From contig JAKLJI010000034.1 of NCBI GenBank assembly GCA_023151275.1, forward strand, positions 1 to 32,420: a stretch of DNA of 32,420 nucleotides, read 5' to 3'. This DNA comes from Bacteroidia bacterium (GTDB taxonomy: Bacteria; Bacteroidota; Bacteroidia; UKL13-3). The notes below the pieces were generated by a model that was given only the letters and a program-made list of their open reading frames with translations, searched no databases and was not told the origin of the DNA. Every line of letters begins with the position of its first letter. Position 1 is the stretch's first letter. A program made the position numbers and the translations under genes. Positions 14,394-23,228 of the stretch are shown here, piece after piece.

Positions 14394-15823
14394 TATAACA
14401 AGTCGTTGGCCAGGTTAGCAAGTTCGGAACGTTCGCCTTTTTCTAAGGTGATATGTGCGTACATGGGGTTGTTCTGGATGCGGTCGATTAAGTAGGAGAG
14501 GCCATTGGATTGCGCATCGAGATAGGGGGTGTCGATTTGATGAATATCGCCTGTAAATACAATTTTGGTCCCTTCACCGGCGCGGGTAATGATGGTTTTA
14601 ACCTCGAGTGGGGTGAGGTTTTGGGCCTCATCAATGATGAACATAATATTGGATAAACTTCGTCCGCGTATATAGGCCAATGGGGTAACCAAAAGTTTTT
14701 CCTGGTTCACCATATCGGTTATTTTCTGAAACTCCTTATCGGTTTCTTTCCATTGGTTTTGGATGAATTTAAGGTTATCCCAAAGCGGTTCCATATAAGG
14801 ATTTATCTTGGATTTGATATCGCCCGGAAGAAAACCAATGTCTTTATTGCTTAAAGGAATAATAGGCCTTGCGAGGTAAATTTGCCTGAAGTTTGATTTT
14901 TGTTCCAATGCGGCGGCAAGAGCCAATAAGGTTTTTCCTGTACCTGCCACCCCTTGAATGGTTACCAATGAAACTGCCGGATTCAATACGGCATGCAGGG
15001 CAAAAGCCTGTTCTGAATTTCGAGGTTTGATATTATGTGCGCTCGTTTTATTAACCCGTTCTAAGGTGTCGGAACCGGCATTGTAACATGCGAGTATGGA
15101 GTTTTTTTCATTTTTGAGGATGAAGTAGTGGTTGGCAAAGGGTTTTTGCTTTAGAACGAGTTCCCTCGCAACAAATCCCTTGGCATACATCTCGTCGATT
15201 ATGCTTGGTTTTACTTTTTCCAGAATGGTTCTTCCGGTGTAGAGTGTATCCAAGTTTTTGATTTTCCCGGTTTCATAATCTGCGGCCTTTAATTGCATGG
15301 ATTTGCATTTCAGCCTTAGGTTTACATCTTTCGAGAGTAAGATTACTTGCCGTTTTGGATTTTCATCTTGCATGCGAACTGCAGCGTTCAAAATGCGGTG
15401 ATCTGCTTTGCGTTCTCCAAACACTTTTTCGGCATCGCGGCTGGCCTTTTCATGCATTACCACCTTGAAGCGGCCCTTGTTTTTTCCCGGAATCGGAATC
15501 CAATCGTCCAAGGTGTATTCACCGGAAACTCTATCCAAGAAGCGAATAAATTCACGGGCCTCAAAATTCAAACTATCATTGCCCTTTTTGAAATTATCGA
15601 GTTCTTCGAGTACGGTAATAGGAATAGCTACATCGTTATCCTCGAAATGATTGATAGCGCTGTGGTCATAAAGAATTACAGAAGTATCGAGTACAAAAAT
15701 CTTGCTGGGTCTGGCAAGTGATTTCTTTGCTTTTTTTGTTGGCAAAGTGGTTTTTACCGGAGCTTTTTGAGCGGGTTTTTTCGACGCAATATTCTTGTTT
15801 GCGGAAGCTGATTTATTGGCCAT
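14393..15823 (-). CDS. PIN-PhoH fusion ATPase (YlaK-like)
   Basis: The 476-residue cytoplasmic protein joins an N-terminal PIN nuclease domain to a PhoH-type ATPase. After a lysine/alanine-rich leader, the PIN domain starts KIFVLDTSVILYDH (41-54, acidic D46), with VLEELD (71-76) and SKDVNLR. The PhoH domain has Walker A GVAGTGKTLLA (291-301) and Walker B MFIIDEAQN (394-402), then FTGDIHQID (423-431). PIN-PhoH proteins are probable RNA-unwinding and cleaving enzymes linked to stress. It lies 66 bases after the cupin gene and overlaps the downstream secreted-protein gene by one base. Confidence 0.93.
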   Translation of the reverse strand: MANKSASANKNIASKKPAQKAPVKTTLPTKKAKKSLARPSKIFVLDTSVILYDHSAINHFEDNDVAIPITVLEELDNFKKGNDSLNFEAREFIRFLDRVSGEYTLDDWIPIPGKNKGRFKVVMHEKASRDAEKVFGERKADHRILNAAVRMQDENPKRQVILLSKDVNLRLKCKSMQLKAADYETGKIKNLDTLYTGRTILEKVKPSIIDEMYAKGFVARELVLKQKPFANHYFILKNEKNSILACYNAGSDTLERVNKTSAHNIKPRNSEQAFALHAVLNPAVSLVTIQGVAGTGKTLLALAAALEQKSNFRQIYLARPIIPLSNKDIGFLPGDIKSKINPYMEPLWDNLKFIQNQWKETDKEFQKITDMVNQEKLLVTPLAYIRGRSLSNIMFIIDEAQNLTPLEVKTIITRAGEGTKIVFTGDIHQIDTPYLDAQSNGLSYLIDRIQNNPMYAHITLEKGERSELANLANDLL

Positions 15824-15889
15824 ACGCTTGAATTGGAATAACTCAAGAACGTAAAAGGATATTTAAATCTTGGGAAGTAATTGTTCACA

Positions 15890-16387
15890 TTAGTGGGTAA
15901 GTTCCTGTATTATCTTTTTGTGAACAGGGAATTGCCGGGTTAAGTTTTCCCTGTTTGCTAGTTCAAAATCGGCGAAATCGAAACCCGGAGCTACTGTGCA
16001 ACCTACCAAGCTGAATCCGTTTTCCACTTCACAACGAGAGCCGAACCATGCGCCGGCGGGAATTACTGCGTGAAGCACTTCTCCTGCGGATAAATTTCTT
16101 CCCAAACGGATGCAACTGAGTTCTCCGTTATGCTGAATAACATACACACAAAGGGTTTGTCCGTCGTAAAAATGCCAATGTTCTTCTGCGGCAATGCGGT
16201 GGAAGGCGGAGAATTGTCCGTGCTTGAGCAGGAAATAAATATGTGTACTCAGGGCTCTGTCGCCACCAAAACCAGGAGGTAAAGCTGCATGTGGAAGTTT
16301 GGTATTGCTCCTGAAGTCTTCGGCAAATGCCCCACCTTCCACATGTTCACTTAAATTCAGATGACGAATGTAATCGGCAGCATTCAT
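15890..16387 (-). CDS. DUF985 cupin domain protein
   Basis: The 165-residue product matches the DUF985/Cupin_5 family: LNLSEHVEGGAFAEDFRS, then STHIYFLLKHGQFSAFHRIAAEEHWHFYDGQTL (the beta-barrel core with its conserved histidines). VLHAVIPAGAWFGSRC and LVGCTVAPGFDFADFEL close the family pattern. The fold is a small beta barrel that may bind a metal or sugar-like ligand; no activity is firmly established for the family. It starts 3 bases after gldC and is part of the M23-MerR-GldC run. Confidence 0.9.
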   Translation of the reverse strand: MNAADYIRHLNLSEHVEGGAFAEDFRSNTKLPHAALPPGFGGDRALSTHIYFLLKHGQFSAFHRIAAEEHWHFYDGQTLCVYVIQHNGELSCIRLGRNLSAGEVLHAVIPAGAWFGSRCEVENGFSLVGCTVAPGFDFADFELANRENLTRQFPVHKKIIQELTH

Positions 16388-16390
16388 GAT

Positions 16391-16762
16391 TTAATGTACA
16401 TGATCATCGCCAAATACTTCTGCACGATGGCCAAAGTGGTGTGCAAAGTCGCGCATTTCATCGGCCAATTCTTTGTTGTTTGTAGCCCTTTCGTAAGTGT
16501 CGGCAAAGGTGGCTAGAGTTTGGTACATGAAAAGGTTCATTTCGTCAACACGCATTTCGGAAGTCCAAAGGTCGATACGCATAGCGTTTTGCTGAAGACC
16601 ATCAAACAAGCTTAGAAGCAAGGCTTTTGCAGGTTCTTTTCCATCAAAATCGGCATCATCGGCTTCCCATTCAATTAAAGCGGGCATATTGTCTTCAGCC
16701 AAATGCACATCAATACGAATTTGTGAGGTTTTTACAATCTCAGGTTTGGTGTTATTTTCCAT
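16391..16762 (-). CDS. gldC: Gliding motility protein GldC
   Basis: GldC is a small Bacteroidota protein found with the gliding motility apparatus. The 123-residue product carries its landmarks: IRIDVHLAEDNMPALIEWEADD, then AKALLLSLFDGLQQNAMRIDLWTSEMRVDEMNLFMYQTLATFADTYERAT and the final MRDFAHHFG segment. It lacks a signal peptide and is expected in the cytoplasm. The histidine-rich C-terminus (HHFGHRAEVFGDDHVH) is a possible metal-binding tail. Its presence agrees with the T9SS-exported proteins at 27494 and 30046. It lies 6 bases after merR and 3 before the cupin gene. Confidence 0.88.
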   Translation of the reverse strand: MENNTKPEIVKTSQIRIDVHLAEDNMPALIEWEADDADFDGKEPAKALLLSLFDGLQQNAMRIDLWTSEMRVDEMNLFMYQTLATFADTYERATNNKELADEMRDFAHHFGHRAEVFGDDHVH

Positions 16763-16768
16763 AAGGGA

Positions 16769-17098
16769 TTAATCTAGTTGTTTTTTGAGTTCAATAAGAA
16801 AGGTTTTCAGGTTGAGCAGTTTTTCGGTTAATGCCGCAGTTTCTGCGGTTTTACCTTGGGCCTTTAGCTTTTCACGAGCGCCTTGTAGGGTAAATCCTTC
16901 TACCTTTACCAATTGATAAATCAATTTAAGGAGTGCAATGTTTTCGCGGGTGTACTTTCGGGTGCCTTTTTCAGTTTTGCGAGGACTTAATTCGGGGAAT
17001 TCTTTTTCCCAAAAACGAATCAGGGAAGGAGCGAGGTTTAGTTCTTTACTCACCTCACCAATGGTAAAATAGATTTTTTCGATTTCTTCTTCAGCCAT
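16769..17098 (-). CDS. MerR-family transcriptional regulator
   Basis: The 109-residue protein is a small MerR-type winged-helix DNA-binding protein. It shows YFTIGEVSKELNLAPSLIRFWEKEFPEL (10-37), RKTEKGTRKYTRENIALLKLIYQLVKVEGFTLQGAREKL (40-78) and a short C-terminal helix for dimerisation. There is no effector domain or cysteine metal site, so no metal or drug sensing is implied. In many Bacteroidota this gene lies directly after an M23 peptidase gene, as here (13 bases). Confidence 0.92.
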   Translation of the reverse strand: MAEEEIEKIYFTIGEVSKELNLAPSLIRFWEKEFPELSPRKTEKGTRKYTRENIALLKLIYQLVKVEGFTLQGAREKLKAQGKTAETAALTEKLLNLKTFLIELKKQLD

Positions 17099-17111
17099 TC
17101 AGCGGGTTAAA

Positions 17112-18080
17112 TTAGTCGAACGACTGACCTTCACGGTTAGCCAATTCGCGAATGGCTTGGTATTCCTCTTCGGTAAGGTCGTTAAAGAAGTAGTTGATTG
17201 GATTGATTTTGCGGTCGCCGCGAATAATTTCATAATGTACATGAGGAGCAGTAGATGTTCCTGTACTTCCCACATAGCCCAAAAGTTCACCACGTTGAAT
17301 CTTCATGCCGGGTTTAACTTTAATTCTGCTCATGTGTGCGTACAAAGAACGGTAGCCAAATCCATGATTGACAATTACGTGATTTCCATATCCATTTCCG
17401 TTTTCGGCCGTTTCAACCCGGCCATTTCCTGTTGCATAGATTGGAGTTCCTTGTGGTGCCGTAAAATCGATTCCTGAATGGAATTTATGCGTTTTAAAAA
17501 TCGGGTGAATACGGTAACCATAACCGGATGCAACACGAGTTAAATCTTTATTTGAAATGGGTTGAATAGCCGGGATACAGGCTAAGAATTCTGTTTTATT
17601 TGCTGCCAGTTTTCCCAATTCATCAAAGGATTTGGATTGAATATTCACCTTGGCTGCAAGATCATCTACTTTTTGGTTGAGAGCTATTAGTTCATCGCTA
17701 CTTTCAAAGCCACGCAATTCCTGGTATTTATCTGCGCCTCCCATTCCAGCTTTTCGGATATTGATATCAATTGGGTCGGCTTCGAAGATTGCCCGGTAAA
17801 TGTTTGCGTCACGGTCTTGCAAATCGGCAAGTACCTTATCTAATTCAGCAATGCGTTTGTTTAGCAAATGAACTTGTTGTTTGTATTGCTCGTTTTCACG
17901 CTTCAAACTTTTTTCTTTGGGCGAATCTACAAAGTTGTAAATGGCAAGAACCATTAAAGCACCGGCAACAACAGAGGCAGATAAAAATCCAAATACACGG
18001 AAAACGATGGTAGCCAGACTGGTACCCACTCTTTCAAAATCCAGTTTGTTTGGATTGTAGAAGTATTTGTGTTTGGCCAT
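17112..18080 (-). CDS. M23 family (LytM) cell-wall metallopeptidase
   Basis: The 322-residue protein is anchored by one membrane segment (about 25-50) with a short cytoplasmic N-terminus. A coiled-coil region (55-92, KRENEQYKQQVHLLNKRIAEL) reaches into the periplasm before the C-terminal LytM domain (about 185-297). Zinc-site residues are visible in HSGIDF (H201, D205) and HVHYE (H280, H282), with YAHM (H249) supporting. Such enzymes cut peptidoglycan cross-links during growth or division. It is the first gene of the minus-strand run to PhoH and is divergent from alaS, with 108 bases between starts. Confidence 0.93.
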   Translation of the reverse strand: MAKHKYFYNPNKLDFERVGTSLATIVFRVFGFLSASVVAGALMVLAIYNFVDSPKEKSLKRENEQYKQQVHLLNKRIAELDKVLADLQDRDANIYRAIFEADPIDINIRKAGMGGADKYQELRGFESSDELIALNQKVDDLAAKVNIQSKSFDELGKLAANKTEFLACIPAIQPISNKDLTRVASGYGYRIHPIFKTHKFHSGIDFTAPQGTPIYATGNGRVETAENGNGYGNHVIVNHGFGYRSLYAHMSRIKVKPGMKIQRGELLGYVGSTGTSTAPHVHYEIIRGDRKINPINYFFNDLTEEEYQAIRELANREGQSFD

Positions 18081-18099
18081 TGATCCCCCCGTTCTTTAG

Positions 18100-18131
18100 C
18101 CCTGAAAATTTTAATCAGGGACGCAAAAGTA
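18100..18131 (-). promoter_or_regulatory. Promoter element and leader hairpin of the M23 gene
   Basis: On the minus strand TACTTTTG (18131-18124) matches TAnnTTTG. Downstream of it, the leader contains a hairpin CCCTGA/TCAGGG (arms about 18100-18105 and 18115-18120) before the ATG at 18080. A well-spaced -33 element is not seen. Confidence 0.45.
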
Positions 18132-18188
18132 AATAATTTTCTGCAAATTGAGGCCTGAAATTCCAAGGATTCAATAATCAGCAAGTAA

Positions 18189-20813
18189 ATGACAGCCAAC
18201 GAGATAAGAAGTAAGTTTCTGGATTTTTTTCAGAGCAAAGGCCACCAGATTGTTCCCTCTGCTCCAATTGTGGTTAAAAATGACCCCACTTTGATGTTTA
18301 CCAATGCTGGAATGAATCAATTTAAAGATTGGTTTTTGGGCAACGAAGAGCCTCGTTACAAGCGTGTTGCTGATACTCAGAAATGCTTGAGGGTAAGCGG
18401 AAAACATAACGATCTGGAAGAAGTTGGGGTGGATACCTATCACCACACGATGTTTGAAATGCTGGGTAACTGGAGCTTTGGTGATTATTTTAAAACAGAA
18501 GCCATTGAATGGGCCTGGGAATTGCTAACCAAGGAGTTTGGTTTGGATAAAGGCAGGTTGTATGTAACTGTTTTCGAGGGAGATGAAAAAGAAGGATTGG
18601 CTTTTGACCAGGAGGCATTCAACGAATGGAAAAAATGGATTGCTGAGGATAGAATTTTGAAGGGGAACAAAAAGGATAATTTTTGGGAAATGGGCGATAC
18701 CGGCCCCTGCGGTCCGTGTACCGAGATTCATATCGATTTAAGACCAGATGCTGAAAGAGCAAAAACTCCCGGGCATGAATTGGTGAACAATGATCATCCC
18801 CAAGTAATTGAAATTTGGAACAACGTGTTCATGGAATTCAACCGCAAAGCCGATGGTTCTCTTGAAAAACTTCCTGCGCAGCATGTTGATACGGGAATGG
18901 GCTTTGAACGTTTGGTTCGGGCAATAGAAGGAAAATCATCCAATTACGATACCGATGTATTTGTGCCAAGCATCCGTTTTATTGAAGAGCACAGCGGAAT
19001 AGCATACAGTTTTTCCGATTCGCAAACGGATATTGCTATGCGGGTAATGGCAGATCATATCCGGGCCATCTCTTTTTGCATTGCTGATGGTCAGCTGCCT
19101 TCGAACAATGGAGCAGGTTATGTAATTCGCCGAATCTTGCGCAGAGCAGTGCGTTATGCCTTCCAGTTTTTAAATATCCGCGAGCCATTTTTAGAAAAGT
19201 TAAGCCTTCAAATAGCCGGACATTTTAAAGAGGTTTTTCCTGAGTTGTACAATCAGCGGGATTTTGTAGCAAGAGTTATTCGGGAAGAAGAGCAGAGCTT
19301 TTTGCGCACTTTAGATAATGGTTTGCGCAAATTGGATGCGGTGATGGAGAAACTTGAAAAGGGAGCTGTAATAGATGGCAAGTTGGTTTTTGAGCTCAAT
19401 GATACGTTTGGGTTTCCTTTTGATTTGACTTCCCTGATTGCCCGTGAAAATGGGTTTTCGATAGACGAAGCGGCCTATAAACAGGCCTTGGAGGAACAAA
19501 AAAACAGGTCAAGGAAAGCCACTGAGATCAATACCGATGATTGGCAGGTGTTGCATGCTGAGGAGACCTCCAGTTTTGTTGGATATGATTTGTTGGAAAC
19601 TGAAGTTAAAATAACCCGTTTTAGAAAAGTAAAGGCCAAGGGAAAAGAATTTGTTCAGTTGGTTTTTGATAAAACTCCGTTTTATCCGGAAGGTGGTGGA
19701 CAAACAGGAGATTCTGGTTTGATTAGCAGTGTGCATGAAACCATTCAGATTTTGAATACGCTGAAGGAGAATAACCTTATTATTCATCTTACAGACCGTA
19801 TTCCGGAATATCCGGATACCGTATTTGTCGCCAAAGTAAATTCAGAAAAAAGAGCCTTAACCGAAAATAACCATAGTGCAACTCATCTTCTTCATGCTGC
19901 ATTAAGAAAAGTACTGGGAACCCATGTTGCTCAAAAAGGTTCACTGGTAAATCCGGATTACCTGCGTTTCGACTTTTCCCATTTTGCGGCCTTAACAGAC
20001 GAAGAAATAAGTAGGATTGAGGATTTGGTGAATCAAAAAATCAGACAGGATTTAGTTCTTGACGAGCGCAGAGCTGTTCCATTGGCGGAAGCCGAAAAGT
20101 TAGGCGCCATGATGTTGTTCGGCGAAAAGTACGGTGAGCAGGTTCGAGTTATCTCCTTTGGTGAGGATTACAGTCGTGAATTGTGTGGAGGGACACATGT
20201 TACGTCAACTGGCAAAATTGGCCTGTTTAAAATTGTTTCTGAATCAGCGGTAGCTTCAGGTGTAAGAAGGATTGAAGCCATTACCGCATCTGCCAGTGAA
20301 AGCTATGTGCGCGAAATGGAGAATACCCTGGGCCAGTTAAAGTCGGTTTTGAAGGGAAAAGACCTGATGAAATCACTTGAGGCAATTATTCAAGAATCGA
20401 ATCAATTACGTCAGCAATTGGCGGGATTTGAAGAGGAGCAGACCAAAGCAGTGAAAGCTGAATTGTTGAAAAAGGTGAAAGAGAAAGCTGGCTTTAGTTA
20501 TTTGGTTGAGCGTGTTCAGATTGCTTCAGCTGAACAATTGAAAAACCTTTCCTTCCAGCTTAAAAATGAAGTTCCTTCCTTGCTGTTTATTGCAGGAGCA
20601 GAAATTGGGGGTAAACCTCAAATAAGTATTATTTGCGATGAAAAATTAGCTAAAGAAAAAGGAATTCATGCCGGAAATTGGGTTAAGGAGGCCGCTACTC
20701 ATATCAAGGGCGGTGGCGGTGGTCAGCCATTTTATGCCACTGCCGGAGGGACGAATGTAAATGGCTTAGGGGCAGCATTAGTTGCATTGGAAGAAAAAAT
20801 CACTAATCTTTGA
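18189..20813 (+). CDS. alaS: Alanyl-tRNA synthetase
   Basis: AlaRS attaches alanine to tRNA-Ala; a matching tRNA-Ala(GGC) lies in this window at 772-845. The 874-residue product has the class II catalytic core (start ANEIRSKFLDFFQSKGH; FTNAGMNQFKDWFLG; TGMGFERLVRAIEG), the editing domain with zinc-site HSATH (H562, H566) and CGGTHV (C666, H670), and the C-terminal oligomerisation and DHHA1 glycine-rich region (IKGGGGGQPFYATAGG). All three are complete, and the length is normal. ATG 18189 gives the usual MTANEIRSKFL start. Confidence 0.98.
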   Translation: MTANEIRSKFLDFFQSKGHQIVPSAPIVVKNDPTLMFTNAGMNQFKDWFLGNEEPRYKRVADTQKCLRVSGKHNDLEEVGVDTYHHTMFEMLGNWSFGDYFKTEAIEWAWELLTKEFGLDKGRLYVTVFEGDEKEGLAFDQEAFNEWKKWIAEDRILKGNKKDNFWEMGDTGPCGPCTEIHIDLRPDAERAKTPGHELVNNDHPQVIEIWNNVFMEFNRKADGSLEKLPAQHVDTGMGFERLVRAIEGKSSNYDTDVFVPSIRFIEEHSGIAYSFSDSQTDIAMRVMADHIRAISFCIADGQLPSNNGAGYVIRRILRRAVRYAFQFLNIREPFLEKLSLQIAGHFKEVFPELYNQRDFVARVIREEEQSFLRTLDNGLRKLDAVMEKLEKGAVIDGKLVFELNDTFGFPFDLTSLIARENGFSIDEAAYKQALEEQKNRSRKATEINTDDWQVLHAEETSSFVGYDLLETEVKITRFRKVKAKGKEFVQLVFDKTPFYPEGGGQTGDSGLISSVHETIQILNTLKENNLIIHLTDRIPEYPDTVFVAKVNSEKRALTENNHSATHLLHAALRKVLGTHVAQKGSLVNPDYLRFDFSHFAALTDEEISRIEDLVNQKIRQDLVLDERRAVPLAEAEKLGAMMLFGEKYGEQVRVISFGEDYSRELCGGTHVTSTGKIGLFKIVSESAVASGVRRIEAITASASESYVREMENTLGQLKSVLKGKDLMKSLEAIIQESNQLRQQLAGFEEEQTKAVKAELLKKVKEKAGFSYLVERVQIASAEQLKNLSFQLKNEVPSLLFIAGAEIGGKPQISIICDEKLAKEKGIHAGNWVKEAATHIKGGGGGQPFYATAGGTNVNGLGAALVALEEKITNL

Positions 20814-20859
20814 GGAATAAAGAAATGTAAAATATTTCTAAATTCTTCAATATTGCACC

Positions 20860-21150
20860 ATGTATCAGGAATTAGGTATCATTTTTTCTATTGTTCTTCT
20901 GCTGTTGTTTTTTTTATGGGTTAGAAGCAATGTTCGTTTGAGTGACAATTGTCCTAAATGCGGGAATAATACCTATGTCAAGCGCGTGCCAAGAAGTTTC
21001 ATTACCAAGTATTTGTTGTTTTTTATAGCTCCTAAAAAGCTGAGATGCAATAAGTGTTGGAAAGATTTTTACCAATTATGGGGTCCTGATAAACCCGAGC
21101 AATTGGGCAAAAAGTCGTCCACCGGAGTTGAAGCTCAGTTAGCCCAATAA
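20860..21150 (+). CDS. Small membrane protein with zinc-ribbon motif
   Basis: The 96-residue product starts with a single hydrophobic segment (about 5-22, LGIIFSIVLLLLFFLWV). A cytoplasmic-side domain follows with two CxxC pairs, CPKC (31-34) and CNKC (64-67), separated by a basic linker (RVPRSFITKY) and a second hydrophobic patch (LLFFIAPKK). The pairs should bind one zinc ion. It lies 46 bases after alaS on the same strand and ends at a bidirectional terminator. No named family is recognised. Confidence 0.7.
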   Translation: MYQELGIIFSIVLLLLFFLWVRSNVRLSDNCPKCGNNTYVKRVPRSFITKYLLFFIAPKKLRCNKCWKDFYQLWGPDKPEQLGKKSSTGVEAQLAQ

Positions 21151-21191
21151 AAAAAGAGGCTGAATCCATTTGGTTTCAGCCTCTTTTTTTT
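21151..21191. terminator. Bidirectional terminator
   Basis: A9-bp stem GAGGCTGAA with TTCAGCCTC (21156-21164, 21175-21183) is flanked by an A run on the left and a run of eight T on the right. It can therefore terminate the plus-strand zinc-ribbon gene and the minus-strand Mpo1-like gene, whose stop codon overlaps the T run. Confidence 0.9.
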
Positions 21192-21639
21192 AATACCGTA
21201 TTCCAAGTCTTTTGTAAACAAAGCCAAGTAGCCAGGCTGGACCAATCAATAAAAATTGAAGGTCTTTCAAAAAAGAAGGCTTTTTTCCTTCAATATGGTG
21301 CCCATAAAATTGGCCAATCCAAGCCAATGCAAATAAGGAAACAGAACTAATCCAAAGTGGAATCGGTGCCAAGGCAAGTTGCTCTGCCCCCCAAAGGCAA
21401 ATCAAATAAAAGAGAAATAGGCCAACAGCTAGCGATACTGACAAACGCAGATAAAATAACATGGCGAACCCAAGAATTAAGGTGGCCAAACTTATCCAAT
21501 TGTAAATTGGTACCAAAGAAAGCAGGCATACAATGCTAAAGAAGATAGTAGGAACACAAATCCAATGGATGAGTTTATTGGTGGGGTTTTGGTGACTTTC
21601 ACCATATTCATCAAACCAAGATTGAATGTCTTTTTTCAT
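21190..21639 (-). CDS. Mpo1-like (DUF962) membrane protein
   Basis: The 149-residue product matches the DUF962/YGL010w (Mpo1-like) family. Landmarks are WFDEYGESHQNPTNKLIHWICVP near the N-terminus and GHHIEGKKPSFLKDLQFLLIGPAWLL near the C-terminus, with about four membrane segments between. Yeast Mpo1 is an iron-dependent dioxygenase of 2-hydroxy fatty acid breakdown; conserved histidines (HQN, HW, GHH) are compatible with metal binding. The bacterial substrate is unknown. ATG 21639 is chosen over TTG 21648. Confidence 0.85.
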   Translation of the reverse strand: MKKDIQSWFDEYGESHQNPTNKLIHWICVPTIFFSIVCLLSLVPIYNWISLATLILGFAMLFYLRLSVSLAVGLFLFYLICLWGAEQLALAPIPLWISSVSLFALAWIGQFYGHHIEGKKPSFLKDLQFLLIGPAWLLGFVYKRLGIRY

Positions 21640-21731
21640 ATGTACCAAGATAGGAGTTTACCTTTCTTTCTCCTAATCAAGTACAAACACCAAAATAGTT
21701 CGATTAAAGTGTTCGGTTATGGATTATTTTC

Positions 21732-22739
21732 CTAAAAGAACCGTTTAAATCCAATAGCCTTCCTTGCTTCGGTTAAAGTGGCTTCTGCACTTTCTCTGGC
21801 TTTTTCAGCGCCCAACTTTGCAACTTTGCCTAAATAGGCTTCATCGGCATAAATATCCTGGATTTTTTCGCGGATAGGTGTCAGGAATTGAATCATATCT
21901 TCCGCCAATTGTTTTTTTAAATCGCCGTAGCGGATATTGCAATTGGCGTGTGCTTCTTTAAAAAAGTTAAGGGTTTCTGGAGAGGAAACTGTAGCCATTA
22001 GGTCGAACAAGTTTTGGGCACTTTGGCTTGGCGCACTGTTTGGCTCAGTTGGACCGGAATCGCTTACGGCCTTCATAATTTTTTTTCTGAGCTTTTCAGG
22101 CTCGTCAACCAAGTTTATTACATTGTTATCTCCATCACTTTTGCTCATTTTTCCACCACCCTGAAGGCCTGGGATTTTGACCAATTCGCCACCGTAATTA
22201 AATGCTTGTGGCTCTGGAAATAAATCAATGGAATACATTCTGTTAAAGCGATTTCCAAACGTGCGAGCCATTTCAAGATGTTGTTCCTGGTCTTTACCTA
22301 CCGGAACCAATCCTGCCCGGTGAATAATGATATCAGCGGCCATCAAAACTGGATAGGTTAGCAATCCGGCGTTGATATTGTCGGGTTGCGTACGCGCCTT
22401 TTCTTTGAAAGAACTCACACGCTCCAATTCCCCTTTGTAGGCGTGCATATTGAGCAACAAGTACAATTCTGGAATTTGAGGTAAATCACTTTGAATATAA
22501 AGCGTGCATTTTTCGGGATCCAAACCACAAGCCAAGTATTCTGCTAAAACCTGCCGAACATTTTGGTGCAAATCCATGGGGTTTGGATGGGTAGTTAGTG
22601 AATGGTAATCGGCAATGAAGAAAAAGCAGTTGTATTCATTCTGCATCTTCAGAAAATTCTTAACTGCGCCCATGTAATTTCCGAGGTGAAGATTTCCAGT
22701 TGGACGTATTCCGCTTACTACAATTGAATTTTTTGTCAT
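21732..22739 (-). CDS. trpS: Tryptophanyl-tRNA synthetase
   Basis: TrpRS charges tRNA-Trp. The 335-residue class I enzyme has SGIRPTGNLHLGNYMGA with the HIGH-equivalent HLGN (18-21), DYHSLTT, the tryptophan-pocket region LMAADIIIH, PVGKDQEQHLE and KMSKS (197-201). Length and domain order are those of bacterial TrpRS. It lies 6 bases after a small lipoprotein gene and is the last gene of the pyrR-pyrB-lipoprotein-trpS run. Confidence 0.98.
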   Translation of the reverse strand: MTKNSIVVSGIRPTGNLHLGNYMGAVKNFLKMQNEYNCFFFIADYHSLTTHPNPMDLHQNVRQVLAEYLACGLDPEKCTLYIQSDLPQIPELYLLLNMHAYKGELERVSSFKEKARTQPDNINAGLLTYPVLMAADIIIHRAGLVPVGKDQEQHLEMARTFGNRFNRMYSIDLFPEPQAFNYGGELVKIPGLQGGGKMSKSDGDNNVINLVDEPEKLRKKIMKAVSDSGPTEPNSAPSQSAQNLFDLMATVSSPETLNFFKEAHANCNIRYGDLKKQLAEDMIQFLTPIREKIQDIYADEAYLGKVAKLGAEKARESAEATLTEARKAIGFKRFF

Positions 22740-22745
22740 GGATGT

Positions 22746-23228
22746 TTATCTGAATGTTTTGCAATCAACCATTGGTAGCATGTAAGGCATTTTAGGTACT
22801 TGCTTTTTACCTGTCGATTTTTTGAGAATTATGCTTTTAGCACTTAGTTCCCAAGTTTGAATTTCGCTTTCTTCCGCGGTTAAAATATGGTAGAAAAACT
22901 CGCACTGAATGGTATTTCCCTTTTGCTTCCCTTTTATGATACCTGTTTTTGAAGGCTTTTTATAGGGTCTGAATAGCAATTCTCCTCTCACGTTTTCACC
23001 TTTAATAATCAGGTGTAAGATGCTGGTGTCTTTTTTGTTAACTCCGTCTGCCTTAATAAAACAGTATTCTTTTTTAGGTACAGGCTTTTCTGCAACTTGT
23101 TCTACCGGAATTGGATTTTCTGCGGGTAAGCTAGTTGCTGTTTCTTGAACCGGAGTTTGCGAATTGCCACAAGATTGGGCAATCAATAGACCTCCAATTA
23201 AAATAGATTGGGTTAGTTTTAATTTCAT
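22746..23228 (-). CDS. Putative lipoprotein in the pyrRB-trpS run
   Basis: The 160-residue product has a lipoprotein signal peptide (hydrophobic residues 8-17, lipobox AQSC, cysteine 20). A low-complexity proline/glutamate/threonine linker (about 24-52) precedes a small beta-rich domain (YCFIKADGVNKKDTSILHL, VRGELLFRPYKKPSKTG, TIQCEFFYHILTAEES, WELSAKSIILKK). That pattern resembles small domains that report on or bind charged ligands in other Bacteroidota lipoproteins, but no named family is recognised. It overlaps pyrB by 4 bases (ATGA) and runs into trpS 6 bases later. Confidence 0.75.
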   Translation of the reverse strand: MKLKLTQSILIGGLLIAQSCGNSQTPVQETATSLPAENPIPVEQVAEKPVPKKEYCFIKADGVNKKDTSILHLIIKGENVRGELLFRPYKKPSKTGIIKGKQKGNTIQCEFFYHILTAEESEIQTWELSAKSIILKKSTGKKQVPKMPYMLPMVDCKTFR